From positions 3,782,001-3,846,000 of the forward strand of contig NC_016457.1 of NCBI RefSeq assembly GCF_000226115.1: 64,000 bases of DNA. The letters are read 5' to 3'. Both the position numbers and the translations under genes were made by a program. Below are positions 11,761 to 22,985 of the stretch, in pieces. This DNA is from Thermothielavioides terrestris NRRL 8126 (Eukaryota; Ascomycota; Sordariomycetes; Sordariales; Chaetomiaceae). Numbering within the stretch: the first letter of the stretch is position 1; each line of letters begins with the position of its first letter. Below the pieces are notes generated by a model. The model was not told the DNA's origin, made no database searches, and saw only the letters and a program-made list of their open reading frames with translations.

Positions 11761-13202
11761 AGATGTAACGACTTGTCTCTGGCCCACCCAGCAAATTGAA
11801 GGATGGGTCTCACAACTTACACCAAATGTCTATTTACCTATCGAGAGAGCTCGGAAACCTCAGTTTCTCAGTCATTCAATAGTTGTGGGATTCTTTTTTT
11901 CATACCTGGCTGCTCATGCATGACACGTGGTATTACATTGGGTTCCTCGTTGTCTTGGTGAGGAGTTGAGCACAAAGCTGGAGGCACACTCGCCAGAACT
12001 TATTTGCATGCTTCCCGACAACATTGGGTTCTTCATTCATACTTCGGTACACTACAGACCAGACTGGAGGATCAGTCCCTCAGGAAGCCGGATAATGTTG
12101 GTCTCGGCCACCTCCCGCGATGCCTCGAGCGCTTCGCTGGTTCGCTACCTCCGGCAGACTTGGACCAGTCAGGCTGGCAGGGATACAAGTTATTGGAGGG
12201 AAGTTATTGGAGAGAATACGTGAATGCCAAGGACGTCAAAGTGGCCCGTTCATCTTGGTTCAGCAAACAGCCAACCTGGAAACAACCAAATAGTACACGA
12301 AAAGCTGTTTTGGTGGGATAGGTGATCAGAAAAAAACCAGGGCCACTGTGACGGACGCGTCTCGCCAGAGACTGTTCAATCAACTGTGTCGTTGGTCAGT
12401 GTATTCCGTATTCCCCGAGCGGTGTCGGACTCGTCGCTGTCTTGGCGTCGGCCGGAAGAAGCCCTTCCCAACAACATGTGCTGGTGACCGGCCCGACAGA
12501 TGCAAGGTTGACTTGGATTTGCAATGCAATGCAAAAAGAATGCTGTGCAGTGTAACGACACTACACTACGCAGTAATGCGCCCAAGAACTCCACAGATGG
12601 CGGGCTCTCCTGGTTTGTGCACACGATGTATCATTTTGCCGAGGCTTGGATCAAATTGGATCAGCGAAGAGGAATGCCTGAAGAGGAACCCACGGAACCC
12701 CTGAGCCCCATTTTTGGCGGTGTGATGGCAGAGGCTGGTTGGTCGCTTGCAACGGCCTGGCCGCACCACATGCAGCCATGCCACATGGGCATCCTGCAGC
12801 TGAGTCGTGCCCCGGTCCCTCCGCTCCACCGCTTCCTGCGGAGCTGGTTGTGCCACTTCCCGTCATCTTGCGCGAGTCACATCCGACCGTCCAACGCCGG
12901 TAGCCCGAGGCATTCGCAAAGACAATTGACCTCTTCGTTAACGAACGGTTGCCGACTTTTTATACTGCGCAGTACATAGTGTCGTTTTCTGACCCCTGCG
13001 CCGTTTCGCGACGCCAAATCCAACCAAAGGACAGACGAATTTTCCATCCCTGGTCGGCGCTGCTCCTCTCGTTCCTGCCTTGCTCCCCAGCGTTTCAAGT
13101 TACGACAGCGTCATCAAACCCCATCAGCCCCGTTCCCACCGTGCTGTGGTAAACAAAGGCAGCATTAAAGAGAAGAGCGGATACGCGCTCACGCCACACA
13201 AC
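11761..13202. other. Intergenic with one possible coding relic
   Basis: A 106-codon frame at 12004-12321 contains a protein-like stretch (LGHLPRCLERFAG, then SGWQGYKLLEGSYWREY) that may be the remains of a gene; no family recognised and no start. The remainder shows nothing. The last ~150 bases are pyrimidine-rich, fitting the leader of the next gene. Confidence 0.35.
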
Positions 13203-13679
13203 ATGCCTGCCTCCCTCGATTCCTCCCGGCCCATCCTGGCCCCGTCGGTGAGTTCCTGTCGCTCCTTCCTCCCTTCCCCCTCCCCCCGCCTGTTCCCCCA
13301 GTACCTCACCTTCCCGGGCCGCCCGCAATCGCAACCCGCCCTCACCACTAACCAGCCAACCGCCGCCGTCCAGAACCGCGCCTCAGTCCGGTATAGCACC
13401 TACAGCATGAACGCGCCGTCCATCACGCCGACGGTGGTCAGCACCGACAGCGTGACGGCCGAGATCCGCCCGATCGTCGACGGGCTCGAGCGGCTCAAGA
13501 ACCCCCAGCTGGCCAACCAGCGCGTGTTCCTGAACGAGGAGAAGACGGCCAACCTGGCCAAGCTCGCCCTGAGCGCCAAGCTGGAGCGCGCCCTCGGCCG
13601 GCGCATGACGGGCCAGGACGCCGTCATGCGCCCGCGCAAGCCGTCGGTCGTCGAGATCACCAACGAGAAGAAGATGTGA
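13203..13679 (+). CDS. Small conserved fungal protein of unknown function
   Basis: Exons 13203-13247 and 13374-13679 give 116 aa. Intron 13248-13373 has GTGAGT, a CACTAAC branch site and GTCCAG; it is 126 bases, in phase 0 and stop-free, so retention would give a 158-aa variant. The start ATG has A at -3. The C-terminal two thirds are helical and charged: IRPIVDGLERLKNPQLANQ, FLNEEKTANLAKLALSAKL, ERALGRRMTGQDAVMRPRK. The short Ser/Arg-rich N-terminus (NRASVRYSTYS) could be a mitochondrial presequence, but that is only a guess. I recall similar short proteins in other Sordariomycetes without a function. It is convergent with the Sec72-like gene. Confidence 0.7.
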   Translation: MPASLDSSRPILAPSVSSCRSFLPSPSPRLFPQYLTFPGRPQSQPALTTNQPTAAVQNRASVRYSTYSMNAPSITPTVVSTDSVTAEIRPIVDGLERLKNPQLANQRVFLNEEKTANLAKLALSAKLERALGRRMTGQDAVMRPRKPSVVEITNEKKM

Positions 13680-14390
13680 ATTGAGGACATCTGGGCGGAC
13701 AAAACGGCAAAACGACACGCATCTCAATCGTCACGGGAGGCGGGAGCGACAGCGTCATCGACATCGCAGTTCGGCGGACGAAGAGCCGTGTGCCGGAGCT
13801 CGCAGAGCCTACGTTCGGGGACAGCAGTCGAAGGGCCAGCCTGCATATGGGGGAGGGCTCGTTCCTTGACAACACACTTGGCCTTGCTCTATTTGTTCCC
13901 ATTTTCGCGTTGTTTTATCGGTCTTGTTTTCCGGAGTGCATGACGGCGATTTACACGAGTCACGTTGCAAATGGTCGGTCGAGGGAGGTGTTTTCAACGT
14001 CTAGAGGGAATACGGGCAGTTGGGGCAGACTGGGGAAGATGGATAGGACGCTAGCAGGCGGCAGGTTTCCATTGCGTATGTATGACAGCTGGGAGAGCAT
14101 GATCATGAGTTTCAGCGGGGGGCTTGATTGCGGAATTGCATTTTAAAGTTCTTTATCATGCCGGCATTCAATATTTCTCTAGACAGTTGTGTCGATACAA
14201 CCCGGTGTTTTCTCCCAGACCCAAAAAGACTCCGCAACGCCTTAAGCCTGAAGCATGCACAACCCGACGTGCCTGGAGCGAAAAGGTACACACTGCTGCT
14301 CTACTTCCCATCAGCCGAATACGTGCTCAATGCCGTGATACGAGCCCATTCCAACCCCACGTCCTCTCTCTCCTGCCCCCTCTCGCCCCA
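13680..14390. other. Convergent intergenic region
   Basis: Holds the 3' ends of the flanking convergent genes (13679 on plus, 14391 on minus). No further gene or structure seen. Confidence 0.6.
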
Positions 14391-15011
14391 TCACGCATCC
14401 CTCTTCTCCTTCTCCTCCGCCAGCCGGCCATCAATCTCCCTCAACAACTCAATCAGCTCCTTCTCCTCGCCCTCGAACTCGAGCCCGCGCGCGACCCACT
14501 CCCTCGCCTCGGCGAGCCGGCCCATCTCGACGAGGCAGCGGCCCCGGCGGAACCAAGCCTTGGCGTTGCCCTGGCGCTTGGCCTCGACGCTGGCCTCGGC
14601 GTCGGCGGCGGCCTCGGGCCACGCGCCCAGCTGCATGTGCGCCTGCGCGCGGTTGCTGTACAGCGCGTGCGCCTCCTCGCGCACGAGCTGGCTCGGCTCC
14701 CAGGCCGGGCGCGTCAGCGCCATCTGCAGCCCCAGCGTGTAGAACTTGATCGCGTCGGCGTAGCGCTGCTTGCGGTACTCGGCGTTGCCGGTCTCGCGCA
14801 GCTTGTTCAGGTGCGCGCTGCGCTTCGGGTTGACGGGCACCGGCGGCGGCGGCACGACGTGCGGCGCCTCGAGGGCGTGCAGCGAGCGGTGCAGCGCGTT
14901 GAGCGCCGCGAGCTCGGCCTCGAGGGCCTTGCTGGCGTTGGGGGCGCTGATGGCTTTGGACTTGGGGTCGATTTGGAGCGGGATGAAGTCGAAGGTGTCG
15001 AGGTCTGACAT
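14391..15011 (-). CDS. TPR protein, Sec72-like component of the Sec62/Sec63 translocon
   Basis: Uninterrupted 206-aa frame starting MSDLDTFDFIPLQIDPKSK. An N-terminal segment is followed by PPPPVPVNPKRSAHLNKLRETGN, the usual entry to a tetratricopeptide array, and three TPR-like helix pairs at about residues 70-185 (AEYRKQRYADAIKFYTLGL, ALYSNRAQAHMQLGAWPEAA, AKAWFRRGRCLVEMGRLAEA). The VNPKRSAHLNKLRETGN-type entry, the length and the short N-terminal domain match fungal Sec72 proteins, which bind Sec63 and serve as cytosolic chaperone docking sites at the ER membrane. It has no membrane span, also as expected. The longer frame upstream lacks such features, so the ATG at 15011 is chosen. A generic TPR co-chaperone is the alternative. 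Confidence 0.7.
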   Translation of the reverse strand: MSDLDTFDFIPLQIDPKSKAISAPNASKALEAELAALNALHRSLHALEAPHVVPPPPVPVNPKRSAHLNKLRETGNAEYRKQRYADAIKFYTLGLQMALTRPAWEPSQLVREEAHALYSNRAQAHMQLGAWPEAAADAEASVEAKRQGNAKAWFRRGRCLVEMGRLAEAREWVARGLEFEGEEKELIELLREIDGRLAEEKEKRDA

Positions 15012-15545
15012 TGTGGGCTGCGGCAGCGGGCTATTTGCCGGCTTGGTGAGGGTGCGTGTTGAAGAGCTGGGGCAGTGCAGGGGCCGAGACTTGGGGATGG
15101 AATCAGGTGCCGCAGGATATCGATGACGGTGGATTATGGATGACTGTTTCGAACCCGCACGTAGAAATATGCTCGAAAGTACCGTCGGCAATGGGTACCA
15201 CTCTGGTCGAAACAATTCGTCGCTGTCACTGTGTATCGAGACAACGAAGTGCACTCGGGATGCCAGAAAAGGACAGCTGTGAGTTGAAGAGGGCCAGGTC
15301 CGTTCGCGAGCCCAATCTCTTATCTTATCTGGGCATGCGCCAGGGAAGTGATGGTGACTAAGCTGGTTTGACCAGCGTCGTTGGACCCACATTTGGCCCC
15401 TTTTTTCAGGGTCAACAAGTCAACAACAACAACAACAATCCATTCCAAAGTCAACTCAGAGTGGTGGCCAGCGTGGCCCGTGATACTTGTCGCTCCTACT
15501 CGCCCAGGTCCCCGTCTCTCACTCTTAAAGCTCTGCCTGCTTATC
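15012..15545. other. Intergenic; promoter of the Sec72-like gene and 3' end of the C6 factor
   Basis: Contains a (CAA)6-type tract at 15421-15438. No gene seen. Confidence 0.5.
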
Positions 15546-18307
15546 TCATTCCCTCCCCACGCTGGGCTTGTCGCGGGTAAACGCCTCCGGTGGCATCCAG
15601 CCCGTCTTCGGCGAGAGCTCGGAAACGAACATCCTGGAGACCCAAAACAGCTCATGCTCCCAGCAACCCTCGGCCGGTGTCGTCGGAATCAACCCGGCTG
15701 TGTCTTTAAAAAAGTACTTAGCACTGACGTAGCGGGATTCTCCAGAAAACCGAAGCAGATTTTCCGGGCTCGAGCGGGCAACTTACACTTCTCCTTGAAG
15801 CCCGCAACAAGTTTCTTGACGAACTCGACCTGGTAGGGCTCCAACGACATGAGTGCGGAGTCACCGACGTCATCCCAGTTGAAGTTCATGAGGTCACAGC
15901 GCTTGAAGTATTGCCAATGTGCAAGGAGCATGACGGCGCCCTGGTGCAGCTCCTCGACGAAGCCAGTTAGCGGCTGATCTAAGTTGCCATATCTCGTGTC
16001 CTGGGATTATTCGTCAGCTCGTTTCCGTGACTGCTGGCTCAGGCCTCAGAGAGAGCTCACCTGTGGCTTTCCTTCGCAATTCTGCTTGGCGTAGCGGTAG
16101 CGGTCCTGTGAGGCACAAGCGACATGGTGGAGGAGCAAAAACGTGGCCAAGAAGACGGTGAACCACGCGTGTCTGTTACATGAGGTGAGGAAGTTATGGA
16201 AGACGCGGAACACTTCAGGCGCCAGCCTCTTATAGATGTGCACGTGTCGAATACTGTCGAACTGGGCGACGATCATGCGCGGCACTGACAGGCGGCCGGG
16301 CAGTGGTAGGTTGTTTCCGTCTTCAGGGCTCATGCCCAGGCACTCTTTACCACAGAGCCACGCTGAGCCAATTTCATGTCCTGGGACCAACTTGGTAAGT
16401 TCGCAAAGCCGGATAGCTCATCTTTCTGTGGTAACATACGCATTGCAAACCAAAGGCGGATGATCTTCTGCAAGAAGCCCTTCTGCCCTGCGGTGTTCTG
16501 TTTCGCTTCCTGGGCATTTCCGACATCTTCCATTTTCATGTCTTCCTATTGTAAAACCCTCAGTAAATGCGCAAAGCCTAGGATCCTCATCAGTCTCACA
16601 CTAAGCGAGTTGTAATGCTCCATGAGCATAAGGAACGTCTCCCTGATGAGGTCGTCGGAGTCCCTCGCCGCTTCCGAAAGGCCGGTAAGAGCATAGCGGT
16701 CGATGTATTCGCTGAACTCCCTGGCTGTTCTCTTCACGTCCGCAAGACAGAAGGCCGGAATGTGCTGCTTCTTTGGGACTCCATCGTCCATGTACCTCCG
16801 GTATGTGATGTCTGTGGGTTGCGGCCTAAAACGCCGAACCCGGAGCCGCAGAGGGTGGGGGCAGATGCCTTGCGCAATTTCGATGTCGTAGACTACATCA
16901 TCGACGTGGTCAGACACATCTAGGACGTTGGTGTGGTCAAACCGCTTCGTAAGCCCTAGTCCACCACGGCGGTATATTTCCATCGACGTCACCTTGACCC
17001 GCAAGCAAGGGATGTTGTGGATGGTCTTCTTTGAATCCCTTCGCACTTTCAGACATGTCTCGCATGGTGCCAAGGGGCTTTTGCTATCGTTCTTGTTGGG
17101 AACACACTTCGTGGTGTCAGTTCAAGAGGGGCCCCCGTCGAACCGAAGAAAGGAGTGTACTTACGCGGATACGCTGGTTGCGGCACCGCAGACAGGCGCC
17201 CATAATTCGAGTGTTGGACGTCTCAGTCCGTAAACCCTCATCAAACCGAGCCCGCTTCTTCCGTGACTTCATCAGTTCGCTATGCGGCTCGTCGGCAGGT
17301 TTGGGCTCCACCGCCACGCTAACCTCGAGCGAGACGGCTACTCTGCTGTCATCTTGCACGGAATGCTGCACCTCTCCAGGCATGTAATGTTCGTTCAGAA
17401 CGGCAACGTCCGTTGCAAAATAATCCTCGATCTGATCAGATGCCGGTGCGACAGCATTGACCGAAGCTTCTTGGATCGGCGGATAACAGCTTCCTCGGCC
17501 TTCCAGTTGCCCATTTCCACGACTTGGCAGCCCTACTAAGGAGCTGAAGCACTCGTCCCCATGGCAAGTCAAGTTTTGGACGGCTGGATTGGAGGTGGAT
17601 AGAAGCGGCGGTGTAGGGAGAGAAGCCGAACAGGGCCAGGTGGTGGCCGGGAGTTGGTCATGCGGCCCCGGACAGCCAGATGGTATCGATGACGGTGCCT
17701 GATAGGCCAGGTATCCAGGGGCAATCTGATCCATCGGTGGAGGAATATGCGACCCCAAGGGAAAGTGATAGGCGGGAAGGGCGGCATCCGGATCCACCCG
17801 CGGGTGCGGCTCGCCATCGAATCGAAACGCACCAGCAGCCAGTCCGTTCGTCTGTTGCGGTAGTTGCGGCCGCAGGGCAACCGGCCCAGAGCTCCCGGGA
17901 TATTGGCTTCCAGACGGATACGGGAATGGATTCGGAGGGCCAAGGCTCGTCCCTGGCCATGCAAACGTGTTATGGGAGCTCACTGTCCCATGCGGATCCG
18001 GGTTGAGTGTGTATCCTGACCAAGCATCGACGACTCCTTGTGGCAGGAGGGAAGGGCTGAGTTGACTGTCTGGCAGCGCGGCCGAGAACCTTTCTGGCGC
18101 ACCATGTCTTCCGTCCGGACGACGCTTCTCGGTTGGGTAGGTAAGTGCATACTTGGGGCTACTCGGTAGCGCAGTCAGGTCGGTCTAGATGGAGCAGGGG
18201 AAAAGTCAATGGGAGTCACATCAACGCCTCGCAAAGGCTTCTAATCAAGTATAAGAAGATGAGAACTTTACGGTTGCATGAGGGAGCATTGATCTGGCAT
18301 GCTCCAT
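15546..18307 (-). CDS. Zn2Cys6 zinc-cluster transcription factor, seven exons
   Basis: Joined exons (minus strand) 18307-18272, 18184-17165, 17106-16600, 16545-16440, 16380-16061, 16000-15787 and 15697-15546 give 784 aa; all introns are 54-89 bases with GT donors, AG acceptors and consistent phase. After a Pro/Gln/Ser-rich N-terminus of ~340 residues comes CLRCRNQRIRC, with C343, C346 and C353, then C367, C370 and C386, i.e. C-x2-C-x6-C-x13-C-x2-C-x15-C, wider than the classical GAL4 cluster but typical of one fungal C6 subfamily. An intron splits the cluster just before its third Cys. The rest matches that subfamily: LWFAMRHEIGSAWLCGKECLGM, PRMIVAQFDSIRH, DTRYGNLDQPLTGFVEELHQG and the C-terminal WEHELFWVSRMF. 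Presumably a nuclear DNA-binding regulator; target unknown. The start (MEHARSMLPHAT) rests on an 87-base intron and is the least certain part. Confidence 0.8.
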
Positions 18308-21300
18308 TGCTGGCACTCGCGGCAAACTTGGGCCTGGTGTAACCACCTCGTCTCCCTGCCGTCAAGCCGCTTGAGCCCCTGCCCGTCCCCCTGTGTCGCC
18401 GTGCGCTGAGCACGGAAGACGCCGCGGGCGGATGTTCCGTACGCTGTAGCCCTGGCTCCGAGGGCTGTTTTCTTCCAATCGGCAATGCGCGGCAACAGGC
18501 AAGGCAGATGATGTCGCTTGGGATGAGCAAGGGATCGCTTTCGCAGCCGGTGTGGGTGGTACAACCGAAGCGGGGTGCTGAAGCCGACGGGAGTAGCCGA
18601 ACGAGGCAAAAGGGCCCGATCTAGCCGGGGGAGAGCGGTTCGTCTTCTCAATAAGGAAAGGTTTCGCGAAAGGTGTGCTTCAACAGGTGCCACTGTGCGA
18701 CCGAAGGCCTGCAAGCGCTGCTGCGTCTTGGTGGCCAGGCGGAGTTGCAAGCAAGAGCGAGATCCGGGAGGTGAGACCGGGATTCAGCTGTCTGGGGAAG
18801 GACAGGCAGGGCCTGACCAGGGGACCCGCCAGCCTGGCGCTGAACGAGGTCTCGAGAGGGCTTCCGACTCCCGAGCCGAGGGCTGCGGATGGCAACTGTG
18901 ATAGGTGGTCAACAAAGGCTGCAGCGACCGGGGTTGGGAACCTGAACCCTGCCCGAAGGCCGACACACTCCCATGGTGTCACAGCATGCAAGCCGGCGCC
19001 GTCTTCCGGCGGCTTTTCCGTACACGACCTTGGTGTAAGTATAGTTTACACTGGCTCCGGGGATGCGCATGCGTCAACTCCTCAAATTGGAAGCAAGAAG
19101 CCGCAGAAGCGAGTGTTTACTACACAGAGAGACAAGGGCCAAAATCAGAACCGGAGCGTTCAGCACTTCGAAGTGATGAATTGCCGCGCTGGATGAACCT
19201 GGCAAAGTCGAGTCGCGGGAGTAGCCGAGACCTTCGGTAGCTAAGGTAGTGGTGTTCAGCGACAGCCTTCCCACTCTCACACCTGATCCCCAGCTCCAAA
19301 GACTGAGATTTCGGAAGGAGTTCTGTTGCATCTGCTTTGATCGTGGATCACGCTGACGGGGTGGTGTACCAGGTAGGTAGTGTACTCCGTACTGCATTTG
19401 CCCAGTCAAGACCTTTGGAAGGAAAGGGCGCCTGGGCCAACGACCGGTGAATGCATGGCGCTGCATTGGGCTGTTTGCCTGCAGGGATGGGATCAATGGT
19501 TCGCACCTGCCGCCACTGATAGCGTTCCTGCAACGAACCAACACGCCGCACCGTCATCCTGCATCACCCACCCAGACCCTGCACGTCGTTCGGTGGGTTT
19601 CCAACTGTGGAGTGGGCATGTACATGCCTCTCCATACATCCATGTGATGAGGGTGGCAGATCACCTGAGGCGGTTACTAGGTAGGAAGTTATCGCCAATT
19701 GCTGACGACCGACCGACAGTCTTCGGGAATCCATAACCCCGACCAATGAATTCGAGATTTCTCCGTGTCGCAAACGTGCTGGCAAACGTGCTGGCGCTCA
19801 AGACTAACCGGTCAGGTCGGGCCACAAGACCTTCATCTTCATACACACCTCACGGGCTACTGTGCCCGTATCGGAGAGGGCTCGAGTACAGCGTAAAGGT
19901 GCTGAGATCCGAGGATAGCTGATGAAAACACGGTGAACCGCTGCACGGAAAGGTTGCCGAACCACGGATACTGAAGAACAACAACCTACAAAGGGAGTCG
20001 TTGACCGGGGAGCCGCATTCCAGAGACGCGGAGTTACCTACTCGGGGACGGCGCCGAGTCACGGATGTGGACTCCATAGAGTTGACTGGGTAGGCCCCAT
20101 CCAGCTCCAGCATGTTAGTTATTCCACTAGCCTCTCTTTGCAGTTGGCATGTATGTACCCGCTGACGCTACACCAGCAAACAGACCTGGCTGGAGACCAC
20201 TGAGATGGTCCAAAGCCATCACAAAGGAAGCACTTCGAAACCCCGCGCTACTGCGGTCACCAACGATTGTACGGCTAGCCTCCACGGATTTCGACCCTAC
20301 GTGGCACATTCACGACCATCACTGATTCGGTGGATGAGGCTGCATGAACAGAGCCTTCTTGATTGCGTAGGCGCTCTTCTGGGGCTGGTGTGGGCTCGCC
20401 CAGACGGGGTCAGGGCTGCGGACCGGTCCGATCCGCCGCAGTCTCTCGGCCTCTGACCTCATTAGTGTTACGCAAGGGCTTAAGGATTCGAGTCCGAGTT
20501 GGGACCGCATCGGACGCTCCGGGCCAGTGTATCAAGAGGCGCGAGTGACCGAGGATGTACGCCCCAGTGCCCGGTTAACGTTTATGTGTGTACGTCAACG
20601 GCGATGCCGGCAGCCGTTCTTCCTCGAGCCAAGGGCTGCTGGTGCCACCCACTAACCCTGGGACAAGCTGTCGTGGGGCAGTTGGTCCATCGTATCTTGT
20701 TAGCGGCTTCTCATCCGTGGGGACATGAACCCTACCGGGTTAAGTCCTCTGATCTGCAGTGCGGTCCGGAGGGGTCTTGAGAATATGGTTCTATGAAGCC
20801 TTCCAAAGAGCATGAACTCAGCGTGCTGACCAACAAACGGACTGTTAACCACCATCGCCGGTATGGACTGGAAACGCTTTGTGGGAAGTCGCGTAGTCTG
20901 AGAAGCCGCCCAGTCCTGGCGGGCGCTCTGACTGAAGCCCCTGTTTACCACATGCACACTCTGCTGGAGGAGGCCGCCCTGTGGGTGCGCCATCAGGCCG
21001 ATAGCAGCTTCCACCTTTCCGGTGTTTCCGTCCCCCTCCGTTTGCAACGCCAGACTGAATGCGAAGCCCAGTAGTTCGAGTTGGCGATGGAGAGTGCGCA
21101 GCCAGGAGTCTCGCAGCCGGCCGGCCGCACACTCGATGTCGCCCAACCCCAGCAACCCGCCCTGAATGACTCGCGACGGTAGCGGACATGGACATCGGCC
21201 GCCCGTGGGCTACTCGAGCTTCGCTGTGCTACACCCCCCATTTCCCCGTCCTCCTTCATCCCGCCCTAGTTCGACGACTCTTACGGCACGAAACTAGAGC

Positions 21301-21561
21301 ATGACCGCCGTCCGAACCAATCCCAGCTCCTTGCATTTTTTTCGTCCCCGCGGTGTCACCCGTCCCCCCGCAGAGCCTGGAGGCGCTGGGCGCCTGACTC
21401 GTCGCCTCCGTTTATATGGTTGACGGTCTGCTCTGTCTCCCGGCCTGGCCTCTCTACCGTACGGTTCATCCCACTGTCTCCTGAAGCACATTTCCGCCCA
21501 GCAGGTCGCGCTGTCACGACGCTCCGAGTAACGCGGACGAAGATAACATTGGAGAGACAAA
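18308..21561. other. Intergenic, gene-poor 3.2 kb
   Basis: Only short competing frames; none carries a domain I recognise. A 12-base direct repeat (GGCAAACGTGCT type) occurs at about 19770-19795. TTTATATGG at about 21412 could serve the dioxygenase gene at 21562. Confidence 0.45.
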
Positions 21562-22985
21562 ATGGCAATGGCAATCCAAGGAGGCGCCGGCCATCCAATG
21601 GCCTGGACAGCACAAGACTTGGACGAAGCCAACCCGCAGGTTGTTGAGGTCAACGAGCAAGACGTTACTGAGTTGGAAGAGGCATTGGCAAACTTCAAGA
21701 GTCAGTCGGAGAAACCCTCAAGGGTTCGACATGTCCGTTGACAGAGCATAGCGCTTGGTCTCGGCCCGGACGCGGTGACTCGGGCCACCTTCCCGCTGCC
21801 TGCACTCCAAGCGCGGCTAGCCGAGGCTTCGCTCGATGTTCATCAAGGCCGAGGGTTTGCCATAGTTCGAGGACTCGACCCCCGCAAGTACGCGGACGAA
21901 GACAACGTGACCATCTTCCTGGCAATTGCCAGTCATATCGGCGAGCAGAGGGGCCTCCAGGACAAGAAGGGATCCATGTTGAGTACGGATCGAGATCTTT
22001 CCCCTTGCTGCTCTAAGCCCGGCTACTCACAGCACTTCTCAGCCCATGTCACGGACTCTAAGGTGTGGACGACGCCCCCAGAGATGCGTCACGGCATCCA
22101 CACCACTACCGGCTTGGTAAGCAGCCTCTCGGAGAGGTCGGTCAGCTCGGACCTGTTGCTGATGACGGAGAATGATGGTCTTTAGCCTTGGCACTGTGAT
22201 ATGGGCGCGGATATTCTCGCGCTCCATGTGCGCTCCCTGGCCGAGACGGGTGGGGATACCTTTGTGGCATCGTCCTGGACCATCTACAAGGAGCTTGCGG
22301 CATCGTACCCCGAAGCTCTTGCGGCACTGTGCGATCCAAGCTGGCCGATCCAAGTGTGAGTTGAGGCTGCCATGCCCCCCGGTTCCAATTGGTTTTGAAT
22401 GTTGTTGTTGCCCCAAGCTTCATCTGGGCACGCCGCTGATGTGTTCCATTCAGCTCGGGAAACCCTCCGCGATATATTCTGGCGCCCCTGCTCCACGTTT
22501 CCGAGGACAAGATCATGGCCAGTCTTGACCCAGGACGTCTGGGCCTCCACCCTGCAACGGCCCGGACGGGCCAAGGATCCCCTGTCCCGGATCTCAGTCC
22601 ACTCCAGCACGAAGCCCTCGAGGTTCTGTCGATGCTGGCGTCGAAATATCGCTACCGGCTGGACATGAAGCAAGGCGACATGATTTTCATCAACAATCTC
22701 GCTCTCTTGCATGCCCGCGACTCGTACGTCGACCCCAAGACCGGACCTGGACGACACCTTGTCCGCTTGTGGCTGCGGAATCCAGAGCACGCGTGGGCCA
22801 TTCCCGAATCCATGAAAGTACCCTGGGAGGCCGCCTTTGGCCCAGAGGGAAACGGATTTCCAGATGTGCAAAAGAAGTATCCTGTTCACCCAGCGCCGGT
22901 GTACAAGCCGCCCACGTACACAGCTGGCTCAGCCGCCTTTATTATTGAGGACAGCGAGAACGTCAACAGCGAGTACTCGACCTAA
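21562..22985 (+). CDS. TauD/TfdA-type Fe(II)/2-oxoglutarate dioxygenase
   Basis: Five exons, 21562-21700, 21752-21982, 22043-22116, 22186-22355 and 22454-22985, give 381 aa. Introns are 51, 60, 69 and 98 bases, all GT-AG with matching phase. The joined protein runs through FPLPALQARLAEA, GRGFAIVRGLDP, IASHIGEQRG, MRHGIHTTTGL and PWHCDMGADILALHVRSLAETGG. The iron-binding triad is visible: H151 and D153 in WHCD, and H291 in NNLALLHARDSY; R305 and R309 in GRHLVRLWLR fit the 2-oxoglutarate contact. No signal peptide, so probably cytosolic. Fungal members of this branch act on unknown small molecules, so the substrate cannot be named. It stands alone, with over 2 kb of apparently empty DNA on each side, and is not in an evident cluster. 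Confidence 0.88.

Noticed and set aside
21738..22016. Alternative frame over the second dioxygenase exon
   Set aside because: It lacks the dioxygenase blocks; the acceptor at 21751 puts the family sequence in frame instead.
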